This document shows positions 7,043 through 14,933 of a stretch of DNA of 21,428 nt, piece by piece. The stretch comes from SG8-41 sp036397875 (GTDB lineage: Bacteria > Pseudomonadota > Gammaproteobacteria > Burkholderiales > SG8-41), in assembly GCA_036397875.1 (NCBI GenBank), contig DASWIC010000099.1:1-21428 (forward strand), given 5' to 3'. A model generated the notes under the pieces. The model worked only from the letters and a program-made list of their open reading frames with translations. It did not search any database and was not told the origin of the DNA. A program made the position numbers and the translations under genes. Each line of letters begins with the position of its first letter. Position 1 is the first letter of the stretch.

Positions 7043-8656
7043 GTGAAATCCATTAACCGCAGAAGGATCGTTGTCGCCGCGGGGGCGGCAGCTGCCGCGG
7101 GCGCGGCCGGATACTTTTGGTGGCGCAGCGTCCGTGACGAGCAAGCGGACCATGCGGCGCACGTCGAGCCGGTGCCACCGTCGAGCGAGGCGTTTCCCAA
7201 CGCCCTCCGGCTGCCCGGAACGGAGGGCCTGTACGGCGTCCACGATGCGGCCGACGCATTCACCATGGTCGCGAAACCGGTGCGCCACGCCCTGCTGCCG
7301 GGGAAACCGGCGCCGATGCTCGCCTACGAGGTCGAGCACCAGGGTCGGACGCTCCTCAATCCGGCGCTCCGGGTGCGAACGGGCGCGCAGCTGCGCATCA
7401 AATTCTGGAACGCGCTGGAGGAAACTAGCATCATCCACTGGCACGGGCTGAAAGTGGACAGCAACAACGACGGCCACCCCCATTACGCCGTGCCGGGCGG
7501 CGCGACCTACGACTATATCTACTCCGTCGCCAACCGTGCGGGTACCTATTGGTACCACCCCCATCCACACCACCTGACCGGCAAGCAGGTCTATCACGGG
7601 CTCGCCGGCCTGTTCATCGTGGAAGACGACGAGGAGACCGCGCTCCAGAAGGCGCTCGACCTGGCGTTCGGCGTAAACGACGTGCCTCTCGTCATCCAGG
7701 ACCGGCGCTTCGACGGTGAAGGCCGACTCGTATTCACGCCCTCCCGCGAAGAGCGGTTTCAGGGACACCTCGGCGGCGAGGTCCTGGTGAACCTCACGCC
7801 GCGGCCGCATTTTCGCGCGGCGACGCGCATCCACCGCTTCCGCATCCTCAACGGCTCGAACGCGCGCATCTATCGCCTCGCCTTCCGCCACGGCGAGCGC
7901 CTGCTCGATTTTCACGTGATCGGCGGCGATGGCGGGCTGCTCGACCGGCCGCGCTCGGTGACCGAAGCGTTCCTCTCGCCGAGCGAGCGCCTCGACGTGC
8001 TGCTCGACCTGCGCGCGGCCGCCGTGGGCGACGCCGTCACGCTGGTGAGCGTGCCGTTCGATCCCATGCACCACGAGGCCGGTACCGCCGGGGACGCCCA
8101 CGGTGGACACGCCGCCCATGGCATGCTGCCGGACGGCGCCGAGGCCGAGATCATGAGCATCCTCGTCAGCACGAAAGTCGCGTACGACCGGGCGGTGCCG
8201 CAGACGCTGTCGCGCATCGGTCCGGTGCCGGAGCCGGCCGCGACACCGCGCGTCATTACTCTCGACCAGAGGAAAAGGGTCTGGCGCATCAACGGGCTGA
8301 CGTACAACGCCAGCGCGACCCCGATCGTCGTGAGGCGCGGCAGCGTCGAGGCGTGGGAAGTGCGTAACGCAGCGGCGAGCATGCCGCACCCGATGCACAT
8401 TCATGGCTTTCAGTTCCGCGTCATTGGCCGCGAGGGCAGCCCGGAGCAGGTGCGGCGCCTCGCGGTGGACGAACGCGGGGTGACCGCTTCCGATCTCGGC
8501 TGGAAGGACACGGTGCTCTCGTGGCCCGGCGAGACGGTGCGCATCGTCACCGATTTCTCGCACCCGTTCCTCGGCGACCAGGTCTACATGGTCCACTGCC
8601 ACAACCTCGAGCACGAGGACGGCGGCATGATGCTTAATCTCAAGGTCGCGGCCTAA
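7043..8656 (+). CDS. Periplasmic multicopper oxidase with Tat-type leader
   Basis: This encodes a 537-residue three-cupredoxin oxidase. All four copper motifs are present: HWHG (132-135), HPHPH (172-176), HPMHIHG (449-455) and HCHNLEHEDGGMM (518-530), with Cys519 as type-1 ligand and Met529 as likely axial ligand. The N-terminus has arginines before a hydrophobic stretch (NRRRIVVAAGAAAAAGAAG), as in Tat leaders, so export in folded form is likely. Residues 339-361 form a His/Met-rich insert (MHHEAGTAGDAHGGHAAHGM) that could bind extra copper as in CueO-like oxidases. GTG 7043 fits the operon spacing of 12 bp after the ArsR-rhodanese gene. The substrate (cuprous ion, phenolics or another reductant) is unknown. 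Confidence 0.9.
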   Translation: MKSINRRRIVVAAGAAAAAGAAGYFWWRSVRDEQADHAAHVEPVPPSSEAFPNALRLPGTEGLYGVHDAADAFTMVAKPVRHALLPGKPAPMLAYEVEHQGRTLLNPALRVRTGAQLRIKFWNALEETSIIHWHGLKVDSNNDGHPHYAVPGGATYDYIYSVANRAGTYWYHPHPHHLTGKQVYHGLAGLFIVEDDEETALQKALDLAFGVNDVPLVIQDRRFDGEGRLVFTPSREERFQGHLGGEVLVNLTPRPHFRAATRIHRFRILNGSNARIYRLAFRHGERLLDFHVIGGDGGLLDRPRSVTEAFLSPSERLDVLLDLRAAAVGDAVTLVSVPFDPMHHEAGTAGDAHGGHAAHGMLPDGAEAEIMSILVSTKVAYDRAVPQTLSRIGPVPEPAATPRVITLDQRKRVWRINGLTYNASATPIVVRRGSVEAWEVRNAAASMPHPMHIHGFQFRVIGREGSPEQVRRLAVDERGVTASDLGWKDTVLSWPGETVRIVTDFSHPFLGDQVYMVHCHNLEHEDGGMMLNLKVAA

Positions 8657-8675
8657 AAATCGGGCCAGTGAGCGG

Positions 8676-8718
8676 TTGACGCGGCTCCTATATTTCCATT
8701 ATTCTAGAAATATGGAAA
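8676..8718 (+). promoter_or_regulatory. ars operon promoter and overlapping ArsR operator, leaderless start
   Basis: TTGACG (8676-8681) and TATTCT (8700-8705) are separated by 18 bp and make a good sigma-70 promoter. The expected transcription start falls at or next to the A of ATG 8712. Two inverted repeats overlap it: ATATTTC-N10-GAAATAT (8690-8713) and TTTCCAT-N12-ATGGAAA (8693-8718). The operator therefore spans the -10, the start point and the first codons. There is no Shine-Dalgarno sequence before the ATG, which agrees with a leaderless mRNA. Repression by the ArsR encoded immediately downstream and release by arsenite are expected. Confidence 0.75.
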
Positions 8719-9035
8719 CAATACCTGCCGTCCAGGCATTGAGCGCACTCGCCCATGACAAGCGGCTGGCGATCTTCCGGTTGCTCGTGCAGGCGGGTCC
8801 CGGCGGGCTTTCTGCGGGAGTCATCGGGGAAAAGCTGGAGCTACCGCCGGCGACGCTCTCGTTTCACCTCGCGCACCTCGCGCGATCCGGATTGGCGTCC
8901 AGCCGCCAGGACGGGCGCTACGTCATTTATTCCGCGGACTTCCAGAACATGAACGGGCTCGTCGAGTTTCTCACGGACAACTGCTGTGGCGGAAAGTCGT
9001 GCGCCCCGGCTCGACGCCTGCGCCGCAGCGCGTGA
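8712..9035 (+). CDS. arsR: Arsenite-responsive repressor ArsR
   Basis: This 107-residue winged-helix repressor starts METIPAVQALSALAHDKRLAIF, with the recognition region LPPATLSFHLAHLARSGL and the wing RQDGRYVIYS. It lacks the ELCVCD arsenic site of enteric ArsR. It instead has a C-terminal cluster Cys91-Cys92 and Cys97 (NCCGGKSC), close to the C-terminal As(III) triad of the Acidithiobacillus-type ArsR. ATG 8712 was chosen because a longer frame from 8676 would run through the promoter. It heads the arsR-arsC-acr3-ATP-grasp operon, which it should repress through the operator overlapping its own start codon. Confidence 0.92.
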   Translation: METIPAVQALSALAHDKRLAIFRLLVQAGPGGLSAGVIGEKLELPPATLSFHLAHLARSGLASSRQDGRYVIYSADFQNMNGLVEFLTDNCCGGKSCAPARRLRRSA

Positions 9036-9050
9036 CCCGGCAGAACCCGG

Positions 9051-9560
9051 ATGAATGCCTTCAACGTGCTGTTCCTCTGCACCGGCAATTCGGCGCGCTC
9101 AATCCTGGCCGAGGCGTACCTGAACGCCCGTGGCCGCAGGCTCTTCACCGCCTACAGCGCCGGAAGCCACCCCACCGGCAAGGTCAACCCCTTCGCGCTG
9201 GAGATCCTGGAAAGAAACCGGATCGACACCGCCAACCTGCGCTCGAAAAGCTGGGACGAGTTCGCGCGGCCGGGCGCGCCCCGCATGCATTTCGTGTTCA
9301 CCGTGTGCGATCAGGCGGCCGGCGAGGTCTGCCCCGTCTGGTCGGGCCAGCCGGTCACCGCTCACTGGGGGGTGGATGATCCCGCGAGAGTGGAAGGTGC
9401 CGACGCCGAGAAGCGACAGGCGTTCCTGCGCACGTTCGCCGTGCTCTCCACCCGTATCAATCTGCTCTTGAATCTGCCGCTCGACAAGCTCGATCGGCTG
9501 GTCCTGAAAAGCAAGCTCGACGAAATCGGCCGGAGCGGCGCCGGGGAGAAAGCACGATGA
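9051..9560 (+). CDS. arsC: Arsenate reductase ArsC, LMW protein tyrosine phosphatase type
   Basis: This 169-residue cytosolic enzyme reduces arsenate to arsenite for efflux. The phosphatase loop CTGNSARS carries Cys10 and Arg16 (CX5R). The general-acid-type aspartate is in VDDPA (around Asp110), and two further cysteines (Cys86 and Cys94 in VCDQAAGEVCPVW) could form the disulfide relay. The C-terminal tail after residue 140 is a little longer and more charged than in the shortest family members. It lies 15 bp after arsR and overlaps acr3 by ATGA, so translation of the two is coupled. Whether thioredoxin or glutathione/glutaredoxin regenerates it cannot be read from the sequence. Confidence 0.92.
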   Translation: MNAFNVLFLCTGNSARSILAEAYLNARGRRLFTAYSAGSHPTGKVNPFALEILERNRIDTANLRSKSWDEFARPGAPRMHFVFTVCDQAAGEVCPVWSGQPVTAHWGVDDPARVEGADAEKRQAFLRTFAVLSTRINLLLNLPLDKLDRLVLKSKLDEIGRSGAGEKAR

Positions 9561-10630
9561 GCGTGCAGACTGGCACCGCCACCCTCGCGGCCGCGAGGCC
9601 CGCCCTCGGATTTTTCGAGCGTTGGCTCTCGCTGTGGGTATTCCTGTGCATTGTCGCGGGCATCGCGCTCGGCCAGTGGCTGCCCGCCCCCTTTCAGGCG
9701 TTGGGGCGCATGGAAGTCGCGCGGGTCAACATCCCGGTCGGGCTGCTCATCTGGATCATGATCATCCCGATGCTGCTGCGCATCGACTTCACCGCGATTG
9801 GCCAGGTGCGCCGGCACTGGCGCGGCATCGGCGTGACGCTCGCCGTCAATTGGCTGGTGAAACCTTTTTCCATGGCGCTGCTCGCCTGGCTGTTCCTGCG
9901 GCACCTGTTCGCTCCCTACCTTCCGGCGGGCCAGATTGACAGCTACGTGGCGGGGCTCATCCTGCTTGCCGCGGCCCCGTGCACCGCGATGGTGTTCGTG
10001 TGGAGCCAGCTGACCCGGGGCGACCCCTACTTCACCCTGAGCCAGGTTGCGCTCAACGACGCGATCATGATCGTCGCGTTCGCGCCGATCGTTGGCCTGC
10101 TGCTCGGGCTGTCGGCCATCACGGTGCCCTGGGACACCTTATTCGTGTCCGTCGGCCTCTACATCGTGGTACCGGTGATCATCGCGCAAGCCTGGCGCCG
10201 GGCGCTGTTACGGGGCGGCCAGCCACGGCTCGACGCGGCGCTCGCCCGCATCCAGCCGTTTTCGGTCGTGGCGCTGCTCGCCACGCTGGTGCTCCTGTTC
10301 GCCTTCCAGGGCGAGCAGATCCTCGCGCAGCCGCTGATTATCGCGATGCTCGCGGTCCCGATCGTGATCCAGGTCTACTTCAATTCGGCGCTGGCGTATC
10401 TCGTCAATCGCCGGCTTCGGGTCGCTCATAGTGTCGCGGGCCCGTCGGCGCTCATCGGCGCCAGCAATTTCTTCGAGCTTGCGGTGGCGGCCGCGATCAG
10501 CCTGTTCGGCTTCGACTCGGGCGCCGCGCTCGCGACCGTGGTCGGCGTGCTGGTGGAGGTTCCGGTGATGCTTTCGGTCGTGAGGATCGTCAACGCAACG
10601 CAGCCGTGGTACGAACGAGGCGCCCGATGA
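9557..10630 (+). CDS. acr3: Arsenite efflux transporter ACR3
   Basis: This 357-residue inner-membrane protein has about ten helices and belongs to the ACR3 (BART) family, which exports As(OH)3. Signatures include IPVGLLIWIMIIPMLLRID, the conserved cysteine in LLAAAPCTAMVFVWS (Cys142), LNDAIMIVAFAPI, GASNFFELAVAAAISLFG and ATVVGVLVEVPVML. The conserved cysteine and the glutamates of the last two motifs are those linked to activity in studied members. The start overlaps the arsC stop (ATGA) and the stop overlaps the next gene's start (ATGA), so four genes are read as one unit. It is unrelated in sequence to ArsB. Confidence 0.94.
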   Translation: MSVQTGTATLAAARPALGFFERWLSLWVFLCIVAGIALGQWLPAPFQALGRMEVARVNIPVGLLIWIMIIPMLLRIDFTAIGQVRRHWRGIGVTLAVNWLVKPFSMALLAWLFLRHLFAPYLPAGQIDSYVAGLILLAAAPCTAMVFVWSQLTRGDPYFTLSQVALNDAIMIVAFAPIVGLLLGLSAITVPWDTLFVSVGLYIVVPVIIAQAWRRALLRGGQPRLDAALARIQPFSVVALLATLVLLFAFQGEQILAQPLIIAMLAVPIVIQVYFNSALAYLVNRRLRVAHSVAGPSALIGASNFFELAVAAAISLFGFDSGAALATVVGVLVEVPVMLSVVRIVNATQPWYERGAR

Positions 10631-11937
10631 TCGAGACGCTCAACCGGGACTGCTTCTGCGTCAGCCTGGATGCCGACGCGCTGCGCCGCGCGATCGAGGC
10701 CGACCCTGCCGCGCACGGGCTGCACCGGCTGATCGAGGAGCGCTGCCCGCACCTGTTCGCGGCGCTGCCCGTTTTCGTCTCGCGCCGGCACGTGGACGCG
10801 ATGGCCGACGTGATTCACGCGGTGGAGTCGGTGGCCGCCCTCCCCGCCTACCGTGAGGCAACGCTTGAATGGGCGCCCGCGATCGCGCGCTTCGATCCCG
10901 GCACGCCCGGCGCATTCATGGGCTACGACTTCCACCTCGGCGCGGACGGGCCGCGGTTGATCGAAATCAACACCAATGCCGGCGGGGCGCTGCTCAACAC
11001 GATACTCGCCCGCGCGCAGCGCGCATGCTGCGAGGACATCGAATCGCTGGTCACCGGCCCCGTTCCCGCTGCCGACCTGGAGCGGACATTTTTCGAAATG
11101 TTCGTGGCGGAATGGCGAAGCGCTGGCCGCAGCGGATTGCCCAGGCGCATCGCCATCGTTGACGACGCCCCGGAGCAGCAGTTCCTCTACCCCGAGTTTC
11201 TGCTATTTGCGCAGCTTTTCCGCCGCTTTGGCATCGAGGCGGCGGTCCTCGACCCCGTGGAACTTTCGTTTGCGGGCGGCGTGCTGCGCGACGCGCGCGG
11301 GCCGATCGACCTCGTCTACAACCGACTCACCGACTTCTCGCTGGACGCCCCCGCGCATGCGGCACTGCGCGACGCCTACCTCGCCCGCGCCGCCGTGGTG
11401 ACGCCCCACCCGAGAGCCCACGCGATCCACGCCGACAAGCGCAATCTGAGCCTGCTGACCGACCCCTCGCGTTTGCGCTCGTGGGGAGTGGGCGAATCCA
11501 CGCTGGAAACGCTGCTGCGCGGTGTCGCCCGCACCGAAATGGTCAGCGCATCGGATTCCGACCGCCTGTGGGCCGCGCGGCGCGACCTTTTCTTCAAGCC
11601 GGCCACGGGCTTCGGGAGCAAAGCCGCCTACCGCGGCGACAAGCTCACCCGGCGCGTCTGGACGGAGATCCTCGGCGGGCAGTACGTGGCGCAGGAACTC
11701 GTGCCGCCCGGCGAGCGGCGAATCGGGCCCGAATCCAGCATGAAGTCCGACGTGCGCAACTACGTCTACGACAGGCAGGTGCAGCTGCTCGCGGCGCGCA
11801 TCTACCAGGGACAGACCACCAACCTCCGCACCGCGGGCGGAGGCTTCGCGCCGGTATTGACGACGCCTGCTCCCGATGGCGGGCGGCAATCATTGGTCGC
11901 ATGCGGGTCGCGGCTGGATATTGTCGTTGCAGATTAG
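10627..11937 (+). CDS. Uncharacterised circularly permuted ATP-grasp-like protein in the ars operon
   Basis: This encodes a 436-residue cytosolic protein with no signal peptide. ATG 10627 overlaps the acr3 stop (ATGA). I do not recognise a named family, but the motif order is telling. GPRLIEINTNAGG (109-120) resembles the Mg-binding EINxN of ATP-grasp ligases, yet lies N-terminal. The nucleotide-binding-like FFKPATGFGSKAAYRG (322-337), VAQELVPPGERR and RNYVYDRQVQLLAARIYQG (378-395) come later. That order matches circularly permuted ATP-grasp enzymes such as glutathionylspermidine synthase. A conserved-looking YNRLTDF lies between them at 231-237. It probably forms an amide bond to a peptide or thiol. 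Its coupling to acr3 suggests a role in arsenic detoxification. The substrate is unknown. Confidence 0.7.
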   Translation: MIETLNRDCFCVSLDADALRRAIEADPAAHGLHRLIEERCPHLFAALPVFVSRRHVDAMADVIHAVESVAALPAYREATLEWAPAIARFDPGTPGAFMGYDFHLGADGPRLIEINTNAGGALLNTILARAQRACCEDIESLVTGPVPAADLERTFFEMFVAEWRSAGRSGLPRRIAIVDDAPEQQFLYPEFLLFAQLFRRFGIEAAVLDPVELSFAGGVLRDARGPIDLVYNRLTDFSLDAPAHAALRDAYLARAAVVTPHPRAHAIHADKRNLSLLTDPSRLRSWGVGESTLETLLRGVARTEMVSASDSDRLWAARRDLFFKPATGFGSKAAYRGDKLTRRVWTEILGGQYVAQELVPPGERRIGPESSMKSDVRNYVYDRQVQLLAARIYQGQTTNLRTAGGGFAPVLTTPAPDGGRQSLVACGSRLDIVVAD

Positions 11938-12001
11938 GAAACAACCGATCCGCCACCTTCACCGTCATTGCATCGAACTGCGCCGCCACCGCGGGCTGCT
12001 C

Positions 12002-12019
12002 CGACCTTGACATAGGTCG
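12002..12019. terminator. Short hairpin between convergent operons, possible weak terminator
   Basis: The 122-bp gap between the ATP-grasp gene and the convergent phospholipase-D-family gene holds a 6-bp stem CGACCT/AGGTCG around a TGACAT loop. No T-run follows on either strand, so intrinsic termination would be weak. I see no gene in the gap. The TTGACA-like string inside the hairpin has no -10 partner and no gene to serve. Confidence 0.25.
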
Positions 12020-12059
12020 ACCAGGGCGGAGGAATGGCCGAGCAGGCGAGCTCGGCGAT

Positions 12060-13622
12060 TCAAAGCATTTCTTCCGGCGCCAGCGCGCCGAGCACGCTGG
12101 CGAAGAAACGCCGCCACCAACTCGCGAGCGGCTCGCTCGCGTAGCGCACCAGCTTGCCCTCCTCGCGGCCGGTCCACGAAAGCGGCGCATTTTCGTTGCC
12201 GGGCTCGGTCAGCTCGACGCGAAAAGCCTGATCGAGGGACGCCGCTTCATCGAACAGCGTGCCGAGCTGCCCGCCCAGCGGCGCGCTCTCGATCGACACG
12301 GCGACCTCGGTATCCAGCACCCGTGAGCGCGGATCGAGGTTCATCGAGCCGATGAGCATGGATTTGCGGTCCACGACGACCGCCTTGGCGTGCAGGGTCG
12401 CTCCCGAGGAAAGCCCGGGCCGCGCGCCACCGGGGAAGGCAGCGCTCGGCCGGTGTTCATGCAATTCCACGCCGCACGCGAGCAGCCGGGGCCGGTAGCG
12501 CGCGTAACTTGAGTGCACGATCGGGGGATCCTGGGCCGCCAGGGAATTGACAAGCACCCTCACGCGCACTCCGCGCCGCGCGAGCGTGCACAGCACCCCC
12601 ATGCCGGGCTCGCTCGGAATAAGCCAGGGCGAGATCAGTATCACCTCCCGCTGTGCGCCCTCGATGAGCGGGCGCAGGACCGAAACAATCTTGCCCCGGG
12701 TCTCGGCCGGTCCGCCCTCGATTTTCGCGGGCTCGTCGTAGAGGGCGCTCGCGCGGGCTGCAACGAGCGGGAATTGCCCGCTGCGTACCAGGCGCCCGAG
12801 GTCCGTCGCGCGCAGCGTCTGTGCATACTCCGTTTCGCGAAAGCGATCGGCTCGTGCCGCCATCTGCGACAGCACCAGCTCCAGCTCCGCGCCTGCCGGC
12901 AGCTCGCCCAGGAACGCGGTGATCGGCACGGCCCATTCGCTGTTCCAGTAGTCATCGAAACTGCGCGAGACCTCCGCCACGACGGGCCCGGCAGTCAACA
13001 GGTCGAGATCGGCAAAATCGCTCACTTCACCCACGTTGAAGTAGGCGTCGCCGAGGTTGCGCCCGCCGATCACGGCGGCCGCGTTATCGGCGATCCACAG
13101 CTTGTTGTGCATGCGCCGGGTGAGGCGGGCGCTGTCGCCGAGGTATTCCAGCAAATGGGAGATCCCCAGCGCGCCGCGGCGCAGGAACGGATTAAACACC
13201 CTCACCTGCACGTTCGGATGCGCCGCGAGGGTGGCGAGATCGAAATCGCGCCCTACCGCGTACATGTCGTCGATCAGCAGGCGCACCCGCACGCCGCGCT
13301 GCGCCGCGCGCAGCGCCCGGTAGAGCAGCAGCGTCGCCGTCGCGTCTTCCCCGACGATGTAATACTGGAGATCGAGCGTGCGCTCGGCCGCTTCCGCCAG
13401 GGCAGCGCGGGTGAGGAATGCCTCCTGCCCCGATACCAGCAGATGAAAGCCGGACGAGCCGGGCGTCGCCGCGAGCTGCGGAGCGAGAGTGCGCCCGAGG
13501 AAAGTCTCCTCCGGGCGATCGATCGCGTGAGAGTCGGGCCGCGGGACGTCGTAGCGGGCAGACGAGCAGCCTACGGCGAGCACCGCCGCCGAAACGGCGA
13601 GCATCCAGCGGATTGTTCCCAC
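12060..13622 (-). CDS. Phospholipase D-family lipoprotein (cardiolipin synthase-like)
   Basis: This 520-residue exported protein carries two HKD catalytic motifs: MHNKLWIADN...GGRN (His172, Lys174, Asp179) and LHAKAVVVDRKSMLIGSMN (His411, Lys413, Asp418). The family transfers or hydrolyses phosphatidyl groups. The N-terminus RWMLAVSAAVLAVGCSS is a lipoprotein leader with lipidated Cys19, so the enzyme should be anchored to a membrane and face the periplasm, unlike ordinary inner-membrane cardiolipin synthases. GTG 13622 was chosen over ATG seven codons later because it restores the arginine n-region and has AGGGG upstream. It is the last gene of the ABC operon, 12 bp after the beta-barrel gene. 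Phospholipid exchange in the envelope is the likely role. Confidence 0.87.
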   Translation of the reverse strand: MGTIRWMLAVSAAVLAVGCSSARYDVPRPDSHAIDRPEETFLGRTLAPQLAATPGSSGFHLLVSGQEAFLTRAALAEAAERTLDLQYYIVGEDATATLLLYRALRAAQRGVRVRLLIDDMYAVGRDFDLATLAAHPNVQVRVFNPFLRRGALGISHLLEYLGDSARLTRRMHNKLWIADNAAAVIGGRNLGDAYFNVGEVSDFADLDLLTAGPVVAEVSRSFDDYWNSEWAVPITAFLGELPAGAELELVLSQMAARADRFRETEYAQTLRATDLGRLVRSGQFPLVAARASALYDEPAKIEGGPAETRGKIVSVLRPLIEGAQREVILISPWLIPSEPGMGVLCTLARRGVRVRVLVNSLAAQDPPIVHSSYARYRPRLLACGVELHEHRPSAAFPGGARPGLSSGATLHAKAVVVDRKSMLIGSMNLDPRSRVLDTEVAVSIESAPLGGQLGTLFDEAASLDQAFRVELTEPGNENAPLSWTGREEGKLVRYASEPLASWWRRFFASVLGALAPEEML

Positions 13623-13634
13623 GGGTACCCCTGA

Positions 13635-14933
13635 CTAGAAGTACAACCGCGCCCGGAACTCGATGCGGCTCGAAATCTGCCGCTCGCCGAATTCCGTGCC
13701 GGCGCCGCCGCTCAGAAAGACGCCGCGGAGCCGCAGCTCGATGTTCTTGAAGCCGGTGTAGAGTAGCTCGGGCGTGATCGAGGTGCTGCCGTCGTCGACG
13801 TTCGCAATCGCCGTGATCGCGGGCGTGAAATAGAGGATGTCGAAGGGCTCCTTCTGCGTGACCCGCAGGTAGAAATAGTTCCGGCCGGGGTTCGGCCTGG
13901 CGTACCCGCCCGGCGCAACGCTGCGCGCCCTTCTGAGCAGCGTATCGTCCCCGGTTGCCAGAAACTGCGCATAGGCGTTGTCCACGAACTGCACGAAGTT
14001 CTGCATCTCCGTTTCGGTCAGGCCCGGGCCGTTGCGGTAGTACTCCAGTATGGTGGTCGTGTCCCGCGCCGAGAGATAGCGCAGGCCGAGCAGGTAGCTC
14101 TGGGCATCGTCCCGCACGACGGTGGTGCTGCCGGACGCCGTCGCCACCGAGCGCTGGGTGTCCTCGATGTGCGCCCATTCGCCGTGGATCTCGAGGTTGG
14201 TCGCGAGGTTGCGCGAGAAGTCGAAGCCGTAGCGGCGGCTGCGGCTGCCGTTTGAAAGAAACGCGAAGTCGATGTCGGTGTCGTAATAGAGCAAGTAGAG
14301 CTTGGCCGCGACATTGATGTGGTCGCCGGTGCCGAAGTCCGAGTTGATGTTCTCGCTCGCCGGGACCACCACGGGAGTGAACGCGACGGTGCGCAGCGGC
14401 CCATCGAAGTTGCGGATGACGTCGGCCAAAGCCATCCCGAAGCCCTCGCGCGCAAGCTCCGGGTCGTTGGGGTCCTTCACCCGTTCGAGAAACGCGATCG
14501 GGTTCCACGCATAGCCCTTGCCCCATTTCAGCGCGATCTTGCCCGCGTCGAGGGTCAGCCCCGGATCGGGCTTGTACGATCCGTAGAACTCGTCGAAGCG
14601 GGCGAGCCAGTCGGTTTCGCGCGTCTCCCAGCTGCCCTCGAGATGCGCCCTGAAATTGAGGCTCGCGTTGCCGTAGCGGAGCTTGCCGGAAGGTTTGAGG
14701 GTGAGGACGGTCTCGTTGAGATGATCGCGCGGATCGTCGTAGAAGTTGATGAGATAAATCGCGCCGTCCTGGTTGAGGTCGGAGTACTGCTGCTTGAATT
14801 CGACATAGCCGCCGAGCTCGAAGGGCTTCTTCTCGAACGCCGACACGTCGAACGTATAGGACTCCGCGGCCCACGCGGCGGATGCCTGCGCGAGCAGCAG
14901 CGCGGCGGCCGCGAGCGCGTCGCGCAGACTCAT
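13635..14933 (-). CDS. Outer-membrane beta-barrel protein
   Basis: This 432-residue protein has a clear signal peptide (ALAAAALLLAQASAAWAAE). A mature part follows made of alternating polar/aromatic strands (YVEFKQQYSD, LNFRAHLEGSW, LEIHGEWAHIED, NYFYLRVTQKE, SSRIEFRARLYF) and ends in phenylalanine, the outer-membrane insertion signal. I do not recognise a specific porin class. The start overlaps the stop of the LolA-like gene (ATGA), and the phospholipase-D lipoprotein follows by 12 bp. Its place in the operon suggests it is the outer-membrane partner of the ABC/LolA-like system. Neither substrate nor pore activity can be read from the sequence. Confidence 0.8.
   Translation of the reverse strand: MSLRDALAAAALLLAQASAAWAAESYTFDVSAFEKKPFELGGYVEFKQQYSDLNQDGAIYLINFYDDPRDHLNETVLTLKPSGKLRYGNASLNFRAHLEGSWETRETDWLARFDEFYGSYKPDPGLTLDAGKIALKWGKGYAWNPIAFLERVKDPNDPELAREGFGMALADVIRNFDGPLRTVAFTPVVVPASENINSDFGTGDHINVAAKLYLLYYDTDIDFAFLSNGSRSRRYGFDFSRNLATNLEIHGEWAHIEDTQRSVATASGSTTVVRDDAQSYLLGLRYLSARDTTTILEYYRNGPGLTETEMQNFVQFVDNAYAQFLATGDDTLLRRARSVAPGGYARPNPGRNYFYLRVTQKEPFDILYFTPAITAIANVDDGSTSITPELLYTGFKNIELRLRGVFLSGGAGTEFGERQISSRIEFRARLYF

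Noticed and set aside
6518..8614. 698-codon open frame antisense to the multicopper oxidase
   Set aside because: It crosses two clear genes and has no recognisable motif; it reflects third-position GC bias.
11999..12020. TTGACA-like -35 between the convergent operons
   Set aside because: No -10 partner at the right distance and no gene start on either side; it lies in a small hairpin.
13192..14874. 560-codon open frame overlapping the barrel and phospholipase genes in another frame
   Set aside because: Arg- and Gln-rich shadow with no motif; both real genes have signal peptides, motifs and operon spacing.
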